From Vallitalea guaymasensis (GTDB lineage: Bacteria; Bacillota; Clostridia; Lachnospirales; Vallitaleaceae): a stretch of 64,000 nt of DNA. A model generated the notes under the pieces. The model saw only the letters and a list, made by a program, of their open reading frames with translations. It was not told the origin of the DNA and did no database searches. A program made the translations under genes and the position numbers. Position 1 is the first letter of the stretch; every line of letters begins with the position of its first letter. Location of the stretch: contig NZ_CP058561.1 in the NCBI RefSeq assembly GCF_018141425.1, forward strand, positions 4,836,001 through 4,900,000, given 5' to 3'. Shown here piece after piece: positions 1-9,535 of this stretch.

Positions 1-1
1 T

Positions 2-193
2 ATAGTCCGTGTGCATGAATGCTATAATAGAAGAACTAATGCTAAGCTTACATTCTTTAAAGATCTGAAAGAAGTTGTTGAGTGTGATCTAGAAGAAAGA
101 GAAGTATTAAACAATATAGAAACTGCAAATGGAGAATTCCAGTTTGAAATTAAACCATATGAAATTAAAACATTCAAATTAATATTGAAATAG
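2..193 (+). CDS. C-terminal end of a GH38-like alpha-mannosidase (5' truncated)
   Basis: The reading frame is open from base 2, so the gene begins before the window and the GTG at 11 is not a real start. The visible roughly 63 residues contain an Asn-Arg-Arg segment and end in a beta-rich tail with EIKTFKL. That pattern is typical of the C-terminal domain of bacterial GH38 alpha-mannosidases, where the last strand carries an 'IKPFEIKTF' type sequence. The catalytic domain is not visible, so the family call rests on the tail only. A GH130 mannoside phosphorylase and a sugar ABC transporter lie a few kb downstream, which fits a mannoside-use locus. Another glycosidase family with a similar C-terminal domain is possible. 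Confidence 0.55.
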   Translation: MVRVHECYNRRTNAKLTFFKDLKEVVECDLEEREVLNNIETANGEFQFEIKPYEIKTFKLILK

Positions 194-200
194 TTGATTC

Positions 201-235
201 AAAAAAAGGAACTGTTATTAAACAGTTCCTTTTTT
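201..235. terminator. Bidirectional rho-independent terminator
   Basis: A perfect stem (GGAACTGTT pairing with AACAGTTCC, extended by an A run on one side and a T run on the other) encloses a 4-base ATTA loop. It lies between two convergent genes, so it can end transcription from both sides. Confidence 0.9.
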
Positions 236-243
236 AATGATAG

Positions 244-1806
244 TTATTTTAATGATTTATAATCGGTAGGAGAGACACCAGTATATTTCTTGAATATCCT
301 ATAAAAATAATTAGGGTCCATATAACCGACTTTCTTGGCAATCTGAGCCGTTTTAAGATTGCTTTCCAGTAAATATTCCTTAGCTCTGTCGATTCTATAA
401 TTATTCAGGTAATTAGGAAATGATACACCAGTTTCTTTTTTGAATAACTGTCCCAGGTAAGTTGTATTTATGTTGAACTGAAAGCTTAGAGTTTTTAAAG
501 AAAGCTCTTTGCTGTAATTTTTATGAATATACTTTAATACCTGATATACTACTGGACTAGTTGAGGTTTCTTTTTCATTTAGTTTATCTATTATATAGGT
601 GAATAGATCTTTTAAAGTTTCTTTAAGTATTTTTAAGTCATGTATGTTGTGTATAGTAGATAGTAAATTTGATTGATGATTTATAATTTCGTTTTGAAAT
701 AGAACAAATTGACTGCTCATGGATTTATATAATGTTAATAAGATTTTTACAACAATCATTTTCAGATGTTCTGGAGTTATTCCAGGTATATTGATGACTT
801 CATCAAATAGTTTGTCTATATAGTCAAACAATTCTTCTTTGTTCTTGGATACCAGTGAAGATGCTATAAAATTATGGTCTATAGATATTAGGTTTTCTAC
901 TTTCAATTTACTATCATCAATTAAATCATTACATATAACCTTTTTATTTGGGTATATCAGAAAGTACTCAAAAAGTTTTCTTGCTGTCTTATAACTTTTA
1001 GAAAGTTCTTTATAAGATATAACTGTTGGTCCTAGAGTTATATGTACTTTTACATTAAGAGAAGTTATATTATCATATATTCTACCTAGTATATTGAGTA
1101 TATAAGAATCTCTATCATCATATTGTTCATGGGTGAATATCAAAACAAAATTACCATACATGTCTTCAAAGGACATTATTTTACCATCGGATTTTATATA
1201 GTTATAACAGATGTTGTATATCTTGGATACTTGAGAGTTTACATTGCTGTCTAATGTAATATTGATTATTGCCACACTATAGCAGGAACTATCCGTAATT
1301 ATTTGCAGCATATCTGCTCTATTTCTAAGTTCTTCTGAAGTAATTGAATCATTTACCCATCTAGATAAGATATTGCCTCTTAATATATGCCATTCACTAT
1401 TATCAGGTGTAAAAATAACCTTGGATGTTGCTAGATCAAGACTCTTGACTGTTTCTTCCAGAGTAGCAGTCAATTCATCTGTATTAACTGGTTTTGTCAG
1501 GTAGTTCTCTATACCAAGCTTTATACCTTCCTTAACGTATTCAAAGTCATTATATCCACTTAGTATTAAACATTTACAATTAGGATTTAGTATTTTTGCT
1601 TCTGATATAAGTTCTAGACCTTGCATCTTAGGCATTTTTACGTCAGTTATGAGAATATCAACATGAGTGAATTTCATGAAATCAAGAGCGTCTTTTCCAT
1701 TATAGGCTTTACCGACAACTGTTAAATTCAATTTAGCCCAATCTATTAACACTTCAAGTCCGTCAACAATAAAAGGTTCATCATCAACTAATAAAACATT
1801 ATACAT
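244..1806 (-). CDS. YesN-type response regulator with AraC DNA-binding domain
   Basis: This is a 520-residue cytoplasmic response regulator. The N-terminal receiver domain (about 1-120) has the acidic pair at residues 8-9, the phospho-acceptor Asp55 in ITDVKMP and the conserved Lys in LTKPV. A long middle linker of about 290 residues follows, then a C-terminal AraC/XylS double helix-turn-helix (about 420-520) ending in the YFYRIFKKYTGVSP signature. In this family phosphorylation by a YesM kinase activates nearby carbohydrate transport genes. The kinase gene lies directly upstream, its stop codon touching this ATG. The likely target is the divergent ABC transporter operon beginning near 4051. 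Confidence 0.93.
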   Translation of the reverse strand: MYNVLLVDDEPFIVDGLEVLIDWAKLNLTVVGKAYNGKDALDFMKFTHVDILITDVKMPKMQGLELISEAKILNPNCKCLILSGYNDFEYVKEGIKLGIENYLTKPVNTDELTATLEETVKSLDLATSKVIFTPDNSEWHILRGNILSRWVNDSITSEELRNRADMLQIITDSSCYSVAIINITLDSNVNSQVSKIYNICYNYIKSDGKIMSFEDMYGNFVLIFTHEQYDDRDSYILNILGRIYDNITSLNVKVHITLGPTVISYKELSKSYKTARKLFEYFLIYPNKKVICNDLIDDSKLKVENLISIDHNFIASSLVSKNKEELFDYIDKLFDEVINIPGITPEHLKMIVVKILLTLYKSMSSQFVLFQNEIINHQSNLLSTIHNIHDLKILKETLKDLFTYIIDKLNEKETSTSPVVYQVLKYIHKNYSKELSLKTLSFQFNINTTYLGQLFKKETGVSFPNYLNNYRIDRAKEYLLESNLKTAQIAKKVGYMDPNYFYRIFKKYTGVSPTDYKSLK

Positions 1807-3609
1807 TTATAAATCTCCCTTCTTCTTTGCAGGTATATGAATTGTCACCTTGGTTCCAACATTTTTTTGTGAGGATATTTTTAGTCCATAAGAATCACCA
1901 TATACTATCCTCAATCTTTCATGAACATTATATATTCCTATACTAGTAGGCTGTACCTCATGCTCAAGAGCCAATTTTATATTATTTAGAGTACTTTCTT
2001 CTATTCCACATCCATTATCTTCTATTTCGATATAGATATCCTTATCCTTGAAATAACTATTAATGGTAATACTATTGTTTGTTGCATCCAAATTTATTCC
2101 ATGAACAATATAGTTTTCTACTATGGGTTGTAATGATAGTTTAACTATACTATAAGACAGCATGGATTCTTCAACATTTAAGTTTACAGTTAATTTATTA
2201 TTATATCTAATTTGAAATAATTTCAAATATAATTGACAGTGTTCAAGTTCTTTTTCTATAGTAGTTATGGTTTCGGTCTTTAATGAATTCCTGAAGAAGG
2301 TTGCTAAGATATATATCATTTCACTTACATCTTTTGCACCACTTACGGCAGCTCTCATTCTAATGGATTCTAATGTATTATATAAAAAGTGTGGATTTAT
2401 TTGAGCTTGTAAAGATTTTAGTTCAGCACTTTTTTGTTTAACCTGATATACATATACTTTTTCAATATAATCATTCAGGTCATCGCACATCTTGTTAAAA
2501 TTATTGGAGATAGCTGTTAATTCATCTTTTTTATTTTTTGTTTTTATGCGTACTGATAAATCACCATTACGTACTTTTTTTATAGCTGATGTTATGTTAT
2601 GCAAACGACTTGAATAAGATGCAGTAAATAAAATAGACAAACCGATAATTGCTATTATACATAATATTGTAACTAATAAAATTAACAAAATAGTAGGTTT
2701 TACATAATTTTGAATGATCTTTTTGGGTATTACACCTAGAATAACTATATCAGCATCTGTATTCTTAATTGATTTTACATAGGTAGAATCAACTAGCCTA
2801 TAATTATGATTTGAATATCTAATGATATCAGGATCAATGTTTTGGTTATACTCATTAGCCGAATCAAAAACTACATTATTATTGTTTGTGAGTATTTTGA
2901 CATGTCCAGGATTGATGCTGTTTGAATTATTGAATATACTATTATGAATACTCTTGCTGTCATAATTAATTATTATTTTTCCTACAGGTCTTAATGAAAT
3001 AGGATTCTGAATGGTTAATATATAGCTGTAAGTACTAGACGTAGAACTATCAGTAGGACAGTTTGTCTTGAATATGGCTTTTTCTGTAAGGGGGTACTTA
3101 CTCAATTCTTCTTTATAACTCTTGAATAATTCTGTATCATTATTATAATATTTTGATTCAGTTTCGCCATTAAAGGTATATAGGAATTCGCTTTTTATAC
3201 TATATAGTATTATGCTGTCAATATCCCTATCCTGTAATAGTGAAATCTCCAGATAAGCATTTAGTCTGGCGAAATGTGATATGTTATTTTTGAAGTAACT
3301 ATTCAAAGAATAAGTATAAAAATCAGGGTAACCAATTTCTAAAAAAGTTAAAACAGAGTCAGCATAAGATTTATTCACATAAAGATTGTTTAATATATTC
3401 TGCGAAGTATTGTATTTTGATGTTAGAGTATAATAGGTTTCATCTATCAATCTTGAATTAGCATTCTTAATCTCTTTTGTTTTATTATCATTAATTATAT
3501 ATATAGATAAACAAGATAAACATGTAAGAAAAATTATTGCTATGAGTGAGTAAAAAGTTATGATTTTTTTGAAAAGCTGGTTTTTAATGTTTGATATCCA
3601 TCTTGTCAA
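1807..3609 (-). CDS. YesM-type sensor histidine kinase
   Basis: This is a 600-residue membrane kinase that pairs with the adjacent response regulator. It has an N-terminal transmembrane helix (about 15-38), an extracellular Cache-like sensor region (about 40-300), a second helix (about 303-327), a HAMP linker, the His_kinase segment INPHFLYNTLESIRM with the phospho-acceptor His, and a C-terminal ATPase with a DNGCGI N-box-like motif. The start is TTG at 3609; no ATG or GTG is in frame upstream and a weak GGATG-type SD precedes it. Because the sensor faces outside, the ligand is probably a sugar or a sugar-loaded binding protein. That ligand assignment is inference. Confidence 0.92.
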   Translation of the reverse strand: MTRWISNIKNQLFKKIITFYSLIAIIFLTCLSCLSIYIINDNKTKEIKNANSRLIDETYYTLTSKYNTSQNILNNLYVNKSYADSVLTFLEIGYPDFYTYSLNSYFKNNISHFARLNAYLEISLLQDRDIDSIILYSIKSEFLYTFNGETESKYYNNDTELFKSYKEELSKYPLTEKAIFKTNCPTDSSTSSTYSYILTIQNPISLRPVGKIIINYDSKSIHNSIFNNSNSINPGHVKILTNNNNVVFDSANEYNQNIDPDIIRYSNHNYRLVDSTYVKSIKNTDADIVILGVIPKKIIQNYVKPTILLILLVTILCIIAIIGLSILFTASYSSRLHNITSAIKKVRNGDLSVRIKTKNKKDELTAISNNFNKMCDDLNDYIEKVYVYQVKQKSAELKSLQAQINPHFLYNTLESIRMRAAVSGAKDVSEMIYILATFFRNSLKTETITTIEKELEHCQLYLKLFQIRYNNKLTVNLNVEESMLSYSIVKLSLQPIVENYIVHGINLDATNNSITINSYFKDKDIYIEIEDNGCGIEESTLNNIKLALEHEVQPTSIGIYNVHERLRIVYGDSYGLKISSQKNVGTKVTIHIPAKKKGDL

Positions 3610-4050
3610 TTTTGCAACACATCCAATCTTAAATAAATATTTCTAGTTGAGTATGTTTATATTATAATATGAAATTACTTTTTAGTCCATCAATAATGTA
3701 AGATATAACTAATTAGAAAAAAATATATAAAAAAAATCTAGTAAATATAAATAATTTATAGTTGTTTTGTGATAGTTGCAGTAAAAAAATAATAGTGAAA
3801 ACTAATATTTGTGTAATATCTATAACATCTGCAAATGAACAAGTATTATGCATATAAACAGTGATTATTATTGATAAATGGACAACTTTTTGCTATAAAA
3901 CCAAATGATTTTATATATGGATATAAGTAAAATATATAATTATAACTAGGAAAGTGATATTTTTATAGTAAAACTAAACAATTTAAACTAGAGAATATTG
4001 AAGATAGCTTATATAATATACATACGTTAGCGATAAATAAAGACAGGTAG
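3610..4050. other. AT-rich divergent regulatory region
   Basis: This 441-bp gap separates the minus-strand kinase/regulator operon from the plus-strand transporter operon. It holds no credible gene: the minus-strand ORF overlapping 3963-4316 runs across the permease start and is a shadow. By position it should contain the promoters of both operons and the regulator's binding site. I could not pick out a convincing -35/-10 pair or a clear repeat. Confidence 0.5.
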
Positions 4051-5019
4051 GTGATAAAGGTAGTGAAAGCTTTAACTAACAAAAAGACTACTTTTAAAAT
4101 GACGAGCAACATTAAAAGAAATTTTGCTTTATTATTAATGATTTTACCAGGGGCAATATGGTTGATTGTATTTAAGTATTTGCCGATGTTTGGAGTTGTT
4201 ATTGCATTTAAAGATTTTAGATATTTTCCTGGTGGTTTCATTAACAGTTTATTAAAAAGTGATTGGGTCGGCTTTGATAATTTTAAGTTTCTATTCAGTT
4301 CCAGTGATGCATTCATAATAGTTAGAAATACAATATGTTATAATGCTGTATTCATACTTACTGGGACGATTCTTTCTGTAGCATTTGCAATCATGCTTAA
4401 TGAAATGACTAGAAAAAAATTAAGTAAAATATATCAGACAAGCATGTTTTTTCCATATTTCTTATCTTGGGTAATTGTTTCATATTTTGTATATACCTTT
4501 TTAAGTTTGGACAAAGGAATAGTTAATAATATCTTGGTTTCTTTAGGTATGGACAAGATATCTTGGTATTCTGAGCCTGGAAAATGGCCTTTACTATTAG
4601 TATTTATTAATAACTGGAAAAATCTTGGGTATAGTATAGTCTTTTATTTAGCTGCAATTTGTGGTATAGATAAGGCGTATTATGAATCTGCAATGTTGGA
4701 TGGAGCTACAAAATGGCAGCAGATCAAACATATTACTTTACCACACTTAAAACCATTGATCATTACACTGACAATATTAGCTATTGGAAGAATCTTTAGT
4801 GCTGATTTCGGTCTTTTCTATAATGTACCAAAAGAATCAGGACCTTTATTTCCTGTAACTAATGTAATTGATACCTATGTATATAGAGGTTTGATAAAAT
4901 CAGGTGATGTGGGTATGAGTACGGCAGCAGGTTTATTCCAATCATTTGTAGGATTCATATTGATTATGGTTACAAATGGTATTGTTAGAAAAGTAGATAA
5001 AGAAAACGCAATATTCTAG
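4051..5019 (+). CDS. Sugar ABC transporter permease, LplB-like
   Basis: This is a 322-residue integral membrane subunit with about six helices. It has the EAA loop that contacts the ATPase (YESAMLDGATKWQQIKHITLP, about 207-227) and the LPGAIWLIVFKYLPMFG segment typical of LplB/YtcO permeases. The listed GTG start at 4051 has a weak SD; an in-frame GTG at 4063 and an ATG at 4099 are alternatives. The second permease follows at a 14-base gap. No ATP-binding subunit is encoded in the operon. That is normal for this family, which borrows a shared MsmX-type ATPase (established knowledge). Confidence 0.93.
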   Translation: MIKVVKALTNKKTTFKMTSNIKRNFALLLMILPGAIWLIVFKYLPMFGVVIAFKDFRYFPGGFINSLLKSDWVGFDNFKFLFSSSDAFIIVRNTICYNAVFILTGTILSVAFAIMLNEMTRKKLSKIYQTSMFFPYFLSWVIVSYFVYTFLSLDKGIVNNILVSLGMDKISWYSEPGKWPLLLVFINNWKNLGYSIVFYLAAICGIDKAYYESAMLDGATKWQQIKHITLPHLKPLIITLTILAIGRIFSADFGLFYNVPKESGPLFPVTNVIDTYVYRGLIKSGDVGMSTAAGLFQSFVGFILIMVTNGIVRKVDKENAIF

Positions 5020-5033
5020 TGGAGGTGAAATAA

Positions 5034-5948
5034 ATGGCTAAAAATAAAAGAAAAAGAAGTTTCCATGATATTTCTAAAAAATCAGATATAATTATAACAG
5101 TATTTTTTGGCTTGTTTTCACTAATGTGTATTGTGCCATTCATAACAGTTATAATGTCATCTATAACAGATGAAGCAGTTTTGAGAGTTAATGGATATTC
5201 TTTATTTCCAGCAAAATTTGATTTTGCTGCTTATGAATATATATTTAAGACAGGTACACAGATTATAAAATCTTTTGGTGTATCAGTATTTATAACGGTT
5301 GTTGGAACAATCATTAGTGTTACAGTAACAGCTTTCTATGCTTATGCATTATCTAGAAAGTGTTTTAAATACAAGGGTTTCTTCAATTACATGGCATTTT
5401 TTACTATGTTGTTTGGTGGTGGACTTGTACCAACTTATTTAGTTGTAACAAGGGTAGTTAAACTTCAAAATACTATATGGGCCCTTATCTTACCATTAAC
5501 GGTGAATGCTTTTTATGTTATAGTTATGAGAACATTCTTTAGAACTAGTGTGCCGGATTCCATAATTGAAGCATCACAAATTGATGGTTCAGGTGAATTT
5601 AGAACATTTTTTAAGATAATACTACCTATATCATTACCTTCTGTTGCATCTATTGCTTTATTTACAACTTTAGGATATTGGAATGATTGGTTTAATGCAT
5701 TATTATATATTGATTCTGCACAAGTAACTCCTATACAGTACTTATTGATGAAGATTGAGAAACAGATGGAGTTTCTTATTCAAAATGCAAATGAAATGGG
5801 TATGAGTAGACAAGAAGTCAACAAGCTGCCTTCTGAAACGTTGAGAATGGCAATTGTAGTTATATCAACAATACCTATAGCTTGTGCATATCCTTTTTTT
5901 CAAAAGTATTTTATACAAGGACTTACAGTAGGTTCAGTAAAAGGTTAA
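5034..5948 (+). CDS. Sugar ABC transporter permease, YtcP-like
   Basis: This is a 304-residue membrane protein and the partner of the preceding LplB-like permease. Six hydrophobic segments are visible. The cytoplasmic EAA loop reads IIEASQIDGSGEFRTFFKI, and the family tail YPFFQKYFIQGLTVGSVKG, typical of YtcP/UgpE-like subunits, is intact. A strong SD (GGAGGTGA) precedes the ATG. With the downstream lipoprotein it forms an oligosaccharide importer of the CUT1 class. The cargo is not shown by sequence; mannosides are inferred from the GH130 gene in the same operon. Confidence 0.94.
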   Translation: MAKNKRKRSFHDISKKSDIIITVFFGLFSLMCIVPFITVIMSSITDEAVLRVNGYSLFPAKFDFAAYEYIFKTGTQIIKSFGVSVFITVVGTIISVTVTAFYAYALSRKCFKYKGFFNYMAFFTMLFGGGLVPTYLVVTRVVKLQNTIWALILPLTVNAFYVIVMRTFFRTSVPDSIIEASQIDGSGEFRTFFKIILPISLPSVASIALFTTLGYWNDWFNALLYIDSAQVTPIQYLLMKIEKQMEFLIQNANEMGMSRQEVNKLPSETLRMAIVVISTIPIACAYPFFQKYFIQGLTVGSVKG

Positions 5949-6020
5949 TATAAGTGTATTATTTGCTATTATCAGCAATTTAATATAGAGTTAAATTTCA
6001 ATTCAAAGGGAGGAAATATA

Positions 6021-7517
6021 ATGTTTAAAAAAAGTTTAATTTTAGTTTTAGCATTAATGCTTGCTTTATCAACAATGTTAGTAGGGTGTGGAGAAAAGAA
6101 AGATGATAAAAATCAAACAGATTCTACTAATTCAGGTTCAGACAAAGAGAAAGAAAAGCCAGTTAATCTGACTTGGTATACAATTGGTACACCTCAAAAG
6201 GATGAAGCTCTTGTAGAAGAAGAATTAAATAAATATTTATTAGAAAAAATCAATGCTACAGTTGATATCAAGATGTTTGACTGGGCTGAATACAATCAAA
6301 AAATGCAAGTTAAGATTGCTTCAGGAGAAAACTTTGACCTAATGTTTTCATGTTCTTGGGCTAATGACTTTGCTTCAAATGTATCAAAGGGTGCATTACT
6401 TCCACTTGATGATTTAATCAACGAGTATGGAAAAGGTATCAAAGATAACTTACATCCATTATTCTTAGAAGGTGCAACTATTAATGGTAAAATCTACGGA
6501 TTGCCTACTAATAAAGAATTAGGATGGCAGGCAATGTGGATCATCAATAAAGACCTAGCTGATAAATATGATATTGATGTTAGCAAAATTACTACTTTAG
6601 AAAGCTTAGAGCCATATTTACAAATTATCAAAGACAATGAGCCAGAAGTAGTACCATTGACTCTTGATAAGCAAAGTGCTCCATATATTCCTAATATAGA
6701 TGATTTCTTAGGAGCTAACTTACCATTTGGTATAAAACTTGATGATGATTCAAAGATTGTCAACACATACGAAACTGAAGAAGCAATGGAAATATTCAAG
6801 ACAATGCACAGATATTATGAAAAAGGATTCGTTCATCCAGATGCAGCAATCAATACAGTTGGAGACTACAATAAATCAGGAAATTACTTCATAGCGAAAG
6901 CACACTATCAACCATATGCAGAATTGATATGGCATGATGGAGATTTCAGTATGTCAGAGATAGCAATTATGCCTGTACATGAGCCTTATGCAAATAATAG
7001 TTCAACTCGTGGTGCTATGCAAGGTATTTCAGTAACTTCTGAACATCCAGAAAAAACAATGGAATTCTTGAATCTATTATATACTGATGAGTATGTAGTT
7101 AATCTAATTGATTATGGTATTGAAGGAACTCATTATAATAAAGTTGATGACAAACATATATCTAAGACTGAACAAGGTAAAAAATCATATGTGTTCCCAG
7201 GATTTTCTATTGGTAACTTATTCAACACTTATTCATTAGAAGGTACTCCAGATGATAAATGGGATAAATTCGAAGAATTCAACAACTCATGTATCAATGC
7301 TCCATCATTAGGATTTACTCCTGACCTATCATCAGTTAAGACTACAATGTCAGCTGTTACTAACGTGGCTGAAGAAGTAAATGCTTCTATTCAATTAGGA
7401 GTAGTTGATCCTACTGAATATGTTCCAAAAGCTATTGAGAAATTTAAAGCAGCAGGAATAGATAAAGTAATTGAAGAACTTCAAAAACAATATGATGAGT
7501 GGCGTGCAAATAAGTAA
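6021..7517 (+). CDS. Extracellular solute-binding lipoprotein, LplA-like
   Basis: This 498-residue protein captures the sugar outside the membrane. It starts with a signal peptide and lipobox LVGC, giving lipidated Cys23, followed by a Lys/Asp/Ser-rich tether. Residues about 50-420 form a bacterial extracellular solute-binding fold, and the C-terminal region (about 425-498, beginning LGFTPDLSSVKTTMSAV) matches the DUF3502-type extension of LplA proteins. A strong SD (GGGAGGAAA) precedes the ATG. It lies between the permeases and the catabolic genes. The oligosaccharide specificity is inferred from context only. Confidence 0.93.
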   Translation: MFKKSLILVLALMLALSTMLVGCGEKKDDKNQTDSTNSGSDKEKEKPVNLTWYTIGTPQKDEALVEEELNKYLLEKINATVDIKMFDWAEYNQKMQVKIASGENFDLMFSCSWANDFASNVSKGALLPLDDLINEYGKGIKDNLHPLFLEGATINGKIYGLPTNKELGWQAMWIINKDLADKYDIDVSKITTLESLEPYLQIIKDNEPEVVPLTLDKQSAPYIPNIDDFLGANLPFGIKLDDDSKIVNTYETEEAMEIFKTMHRYYEKGFVHPDAAINTVGDYNKSGNYFIAKAHYQPYAELIWHDGDFSMSEIAIMPVHEPYANNSSTRGAMQGISVTSEHPEKTMEFLNLLYTDEYVVNLIDYGIEGTHYNKVDDKHISKTEQGKKSYVFPGFSIGNLFNTYSLEGTPDDKWDKFEEFNNSCINAPSLGFTPDLSSVKTTMSAVTNVAEEVNASIQLGVVDPTEYVPKAIEKFKAAGIDKVIEELQKQYDEWRANK

Positions 7518-7539
7518 GAATTGATATAAATTTAATACT

Positions 7540-7562
7540 AAAAGGGGCTGATAGCCCCTTTT
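7540..7562 (+). terminator. Intra-operon hairpin after the binding-protein gene
   Basis: AAAAGGGGCT and AGCCCCTTTT pair around a 3-base GAT loop. It sits just after the binding-protein stop. It probably lowers read-through into the YesL/GH130 genes and protects the 3' end of the lipoprotein mRNA, a common way to make more binding protein than other subunits. Confidence 0.85.
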
Positions 7563-7599
7563 ATACTAATAAATATACTTTGAAAAGAGGTGCTTGGAA

Positions 7600-8214
7600 T
7601 TGGGAAAATTATTTTCTATAGATAGTTTATTTTATAGAATAGGAACAATCATTATTGATTTATTTTACATGAATTTGCTATGGATATTGTTTACCATATT
7701 AGGATTAGGCATTACAGGTGGAGCATCCACTACAGCTTTATACTATGTGATGTTGAGAAGAGCTGAAGATAAGGGTAATTGTAATTTCAAAGAGTTCTTT
7801 TATGGTTTTAAGAAAAACTTTAAGAAATCTACTATAGTCTGGATTGTTCTTGTATCAGTATTTTCAATAATATATGTTAACATCAATAATATCACCTTTT
7901 TTCAAAGTATAATTGGAAATACATATATGACAATGTTTCTTTTTGCAGTCCAATTGTTGGTGCTCATTGAAATATTGATTATAAGCATATATATATTTTC
8001 TTTATTGGCAATGTATGATAAACCAGTTAACCTTTTATTTAAGGTAGCATTTGTTTTAGGTAATAAGTATTTTTTTACAACATTAACTTGCTTAGCACTC
8101 ATGATAATTGTTCTTATTGGTTTATTTCATGTACCGATTATACTTTGTGCAGGTATAAGCGGTCTGATTATGCTTACATCTTTGATTATAAAAGATAAAA
8201 TTATATTAGAATAA
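7600..8214 (+). CDS. YesL-like DUF624 membrane protein
   Basis: This is a roughly 204-residue membrane protein with four to five predicted helices. It has the DUF624/YesL opening MGKLFSIDSLFYR and the GASTTALYYVMLRR segment. I prefer the TTG at 7600 over the TTG at 7594: it lies 9 bases after the AGAGG SD and gives the family's usual N-terminus. DUF624 genes often accompany LplB/YtcP transporters and YesMN regulators in Firmicutes. Their molecular role is not known; a transporter-accessory role is inferred from context. Confidence 0.88.
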   Translation: MGKLFSIDSLFYRIGTIIIDLFYMNLLWILFTILGLGITGGASTTALYYVMLRRAEDKGNCNFKEFFYGFKKNFKKSTIVWIVLVSVFSIIYVNINNITFFQSIIGNTYMTMFLFAVQLLVLIEILIISIYIFSLLAMYDKPVNLLFKVAFVLGNKYFFTTLTCLALMIIVLIGLFHVPIILCAGISGLIMLTSLIIKDKIILE

Positions 8215-8229
8215 AGGAGATAGACATCA

Positions 8230-9216
8230 ATGGGAAAATATAAGATTATTGGTGAACCATTAAAAAACATTCCATGGGAAGAAAAACCAACTGATTGTAA
8301 AGAAGTGATTTGGCGTTCTAATATGAACCCAATAATAAAAAGAGATCATCTACCAACATCAAATAGTATCTTCAATAGTGCTGTTGTTCCATTTGAAGAT
8401 GGTTTCGCAGGTGTTTTTAGATGTGATGATAAAAGAAGAGAAATGAGAATTCATGCAGGATTCAGTAAAGACGGAGTTAATTGGGATATCAACAAAGAGC
8501 CTATAAAATTCAACTGCGATATTGAACAAGTAAAAGAATTTGAATATGCTTACGATCCTAGAGTGGTATGGATAGAAGATAGATACTATGTAACATGGTG
8601 TAATGGATTCCACGGACCAACTATAGGTATAGCATATACTTATGATTTCAAAGAATTTCATCAATTAGAAAATGCATTTTTACCTTTTAATAGGAATGGA
8701 GTGCTTTTCCCTAAAAAGATAGATGGTAATTTTGCAATGCTAAGTCGTCCAAGTGACACTGGACATACTCCTTTTGGAGATATATTCTATAGTGAAAGTA
8801 ATGACTTGGAATTCTGGGGTAGACATAGACATGTAATGGCACCTAGAGGCTGGTGGCAAAGTACTAAAATTGGAGCAGGACCAGTACCTATTGAAACTAG
8901 CGAAGGATGGTTATTAATTTATCATGGAGTACTGACTTCTTGTAATGGTTATGTATATCATTTCGGAGCTGCATTACTTGATTTAGAAAAACCTTGGAAA
9001 GTAATTGCTAGAACTGAGCCTTATCTATTAGCTCCAAGAGAATTATATGAGTGTGTAGGGGATGTTCCTAATGTAGTATTCCCATGTGCAGCATTAACTG
9101 ATAGTGAAACAGGAAGAATTGCTATATATTATGGTGGAGCAGATACAGTTACTTGTTTAGCATATACTCAAGTAGATGAATTAGTAGAGTTCATCAAATC
9201 AAATTCAAAATTATAA
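8230..9216 (+). CDS. GH130 beta-mannoside phosphorylase
   Basis: This 328-residue cytoplasmic enzyme belongs to GH130, whose members mainly phosphorolyse beta-1,4-linked mannosyl-glucose, mannooligosaccharides or mannosyl-GlcNAc to mannose 1-phosphate. The five-bladed propeller motifs are clear: YDPRV with the probable proton-relay Asp109, [26 protein letters not shown] with [17 protein letters not shown] and IYYGGADT. Length is normal. It ends the transporter operon, so imported mannoside is probably cleaved here after entry. Which acceptor it uses cannot be read from these motifs, and some GH130 members are hydrolases. Confidence 0.93.
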   Translation: MGKYKIIGEPLKNIPWEEKPTDCKEVIWRSNMNPIIKRDHLPTSNSIFNSAVVPFEDGFAGVFRCDDKRREMRIHAGFSKDGVNWDINKEPIKFNCDIEQVKEFEYAYDPRVVWIEDRYYVTWCNGFHGPTIGIAYTYDFKEFHQLENAFLPFNRNGVLFPKKIDGNFAMLSRPSDTGHTPFGDIFYSESNDLEFWGRHRHVMAPRGWWQSTKIGAGPVPIETSEGWLLIYHGVLTSCNGYVYHFGAALLDLEKPWKVIARTEPYLLAPRELYECVGDVPNVVFPCAALTDSETGRIAIYYGGADTVTCLAYTQVDELVEFIKSNSKL

Positions 9217-9535
9217 AATAATTCGAGGGTCAAGTAATAGTGGGTACAATCTGCTTTTGCTTGACCCTTAAATAATAGTTTTTCTATAGTTTTTGTAAGA
9301 AAATGTCGTCTGTTATACCAGCCTTTGCAGTTGGAGTTTTAAATTGGATGAGTATTTAACTTATTAAAAGTAAGTTATTTTGATGTTATACTTAATAAAT
9401 TGTGATATATAATGAAAATATATTTTGAAAAATAAAATTTAACATTATAATCATTTGCAAGACAAATTTCTACAAAATATTTGGAATTATTGTGTTATTA
9501 TATCTGATGTCATATAATGACAGGAGGTATTAGAT
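9217..9535. other. 319-bp intergenic gap before the MFS gene
   Basis: Apart from the stem-loop at its left end this gap is AT-rich and shows no gene. A TATAAT at about 9513 is too close to the SD of the MFS gene to be a convincing -10 box. A promoter for the following operon is expected here, but I cannot fix its position. Confidence 0.4.
9226..9268 (+). terminator. Stem-loop ending the mannoside operon
   Basis: AGGGTCAAG pairs with CTTGACCCT across a 25-base loop directly after the GH130 stop. The T tract after it is weak (TAAATAATAGTTTTT), so termination may be incomplete. Confidence 0.65.

Noticed and set aside
3963-4316. 117-residue minus-strand ORF
   Set aside because: It overlaps the permease start and lacks an SD; it is a shadow.
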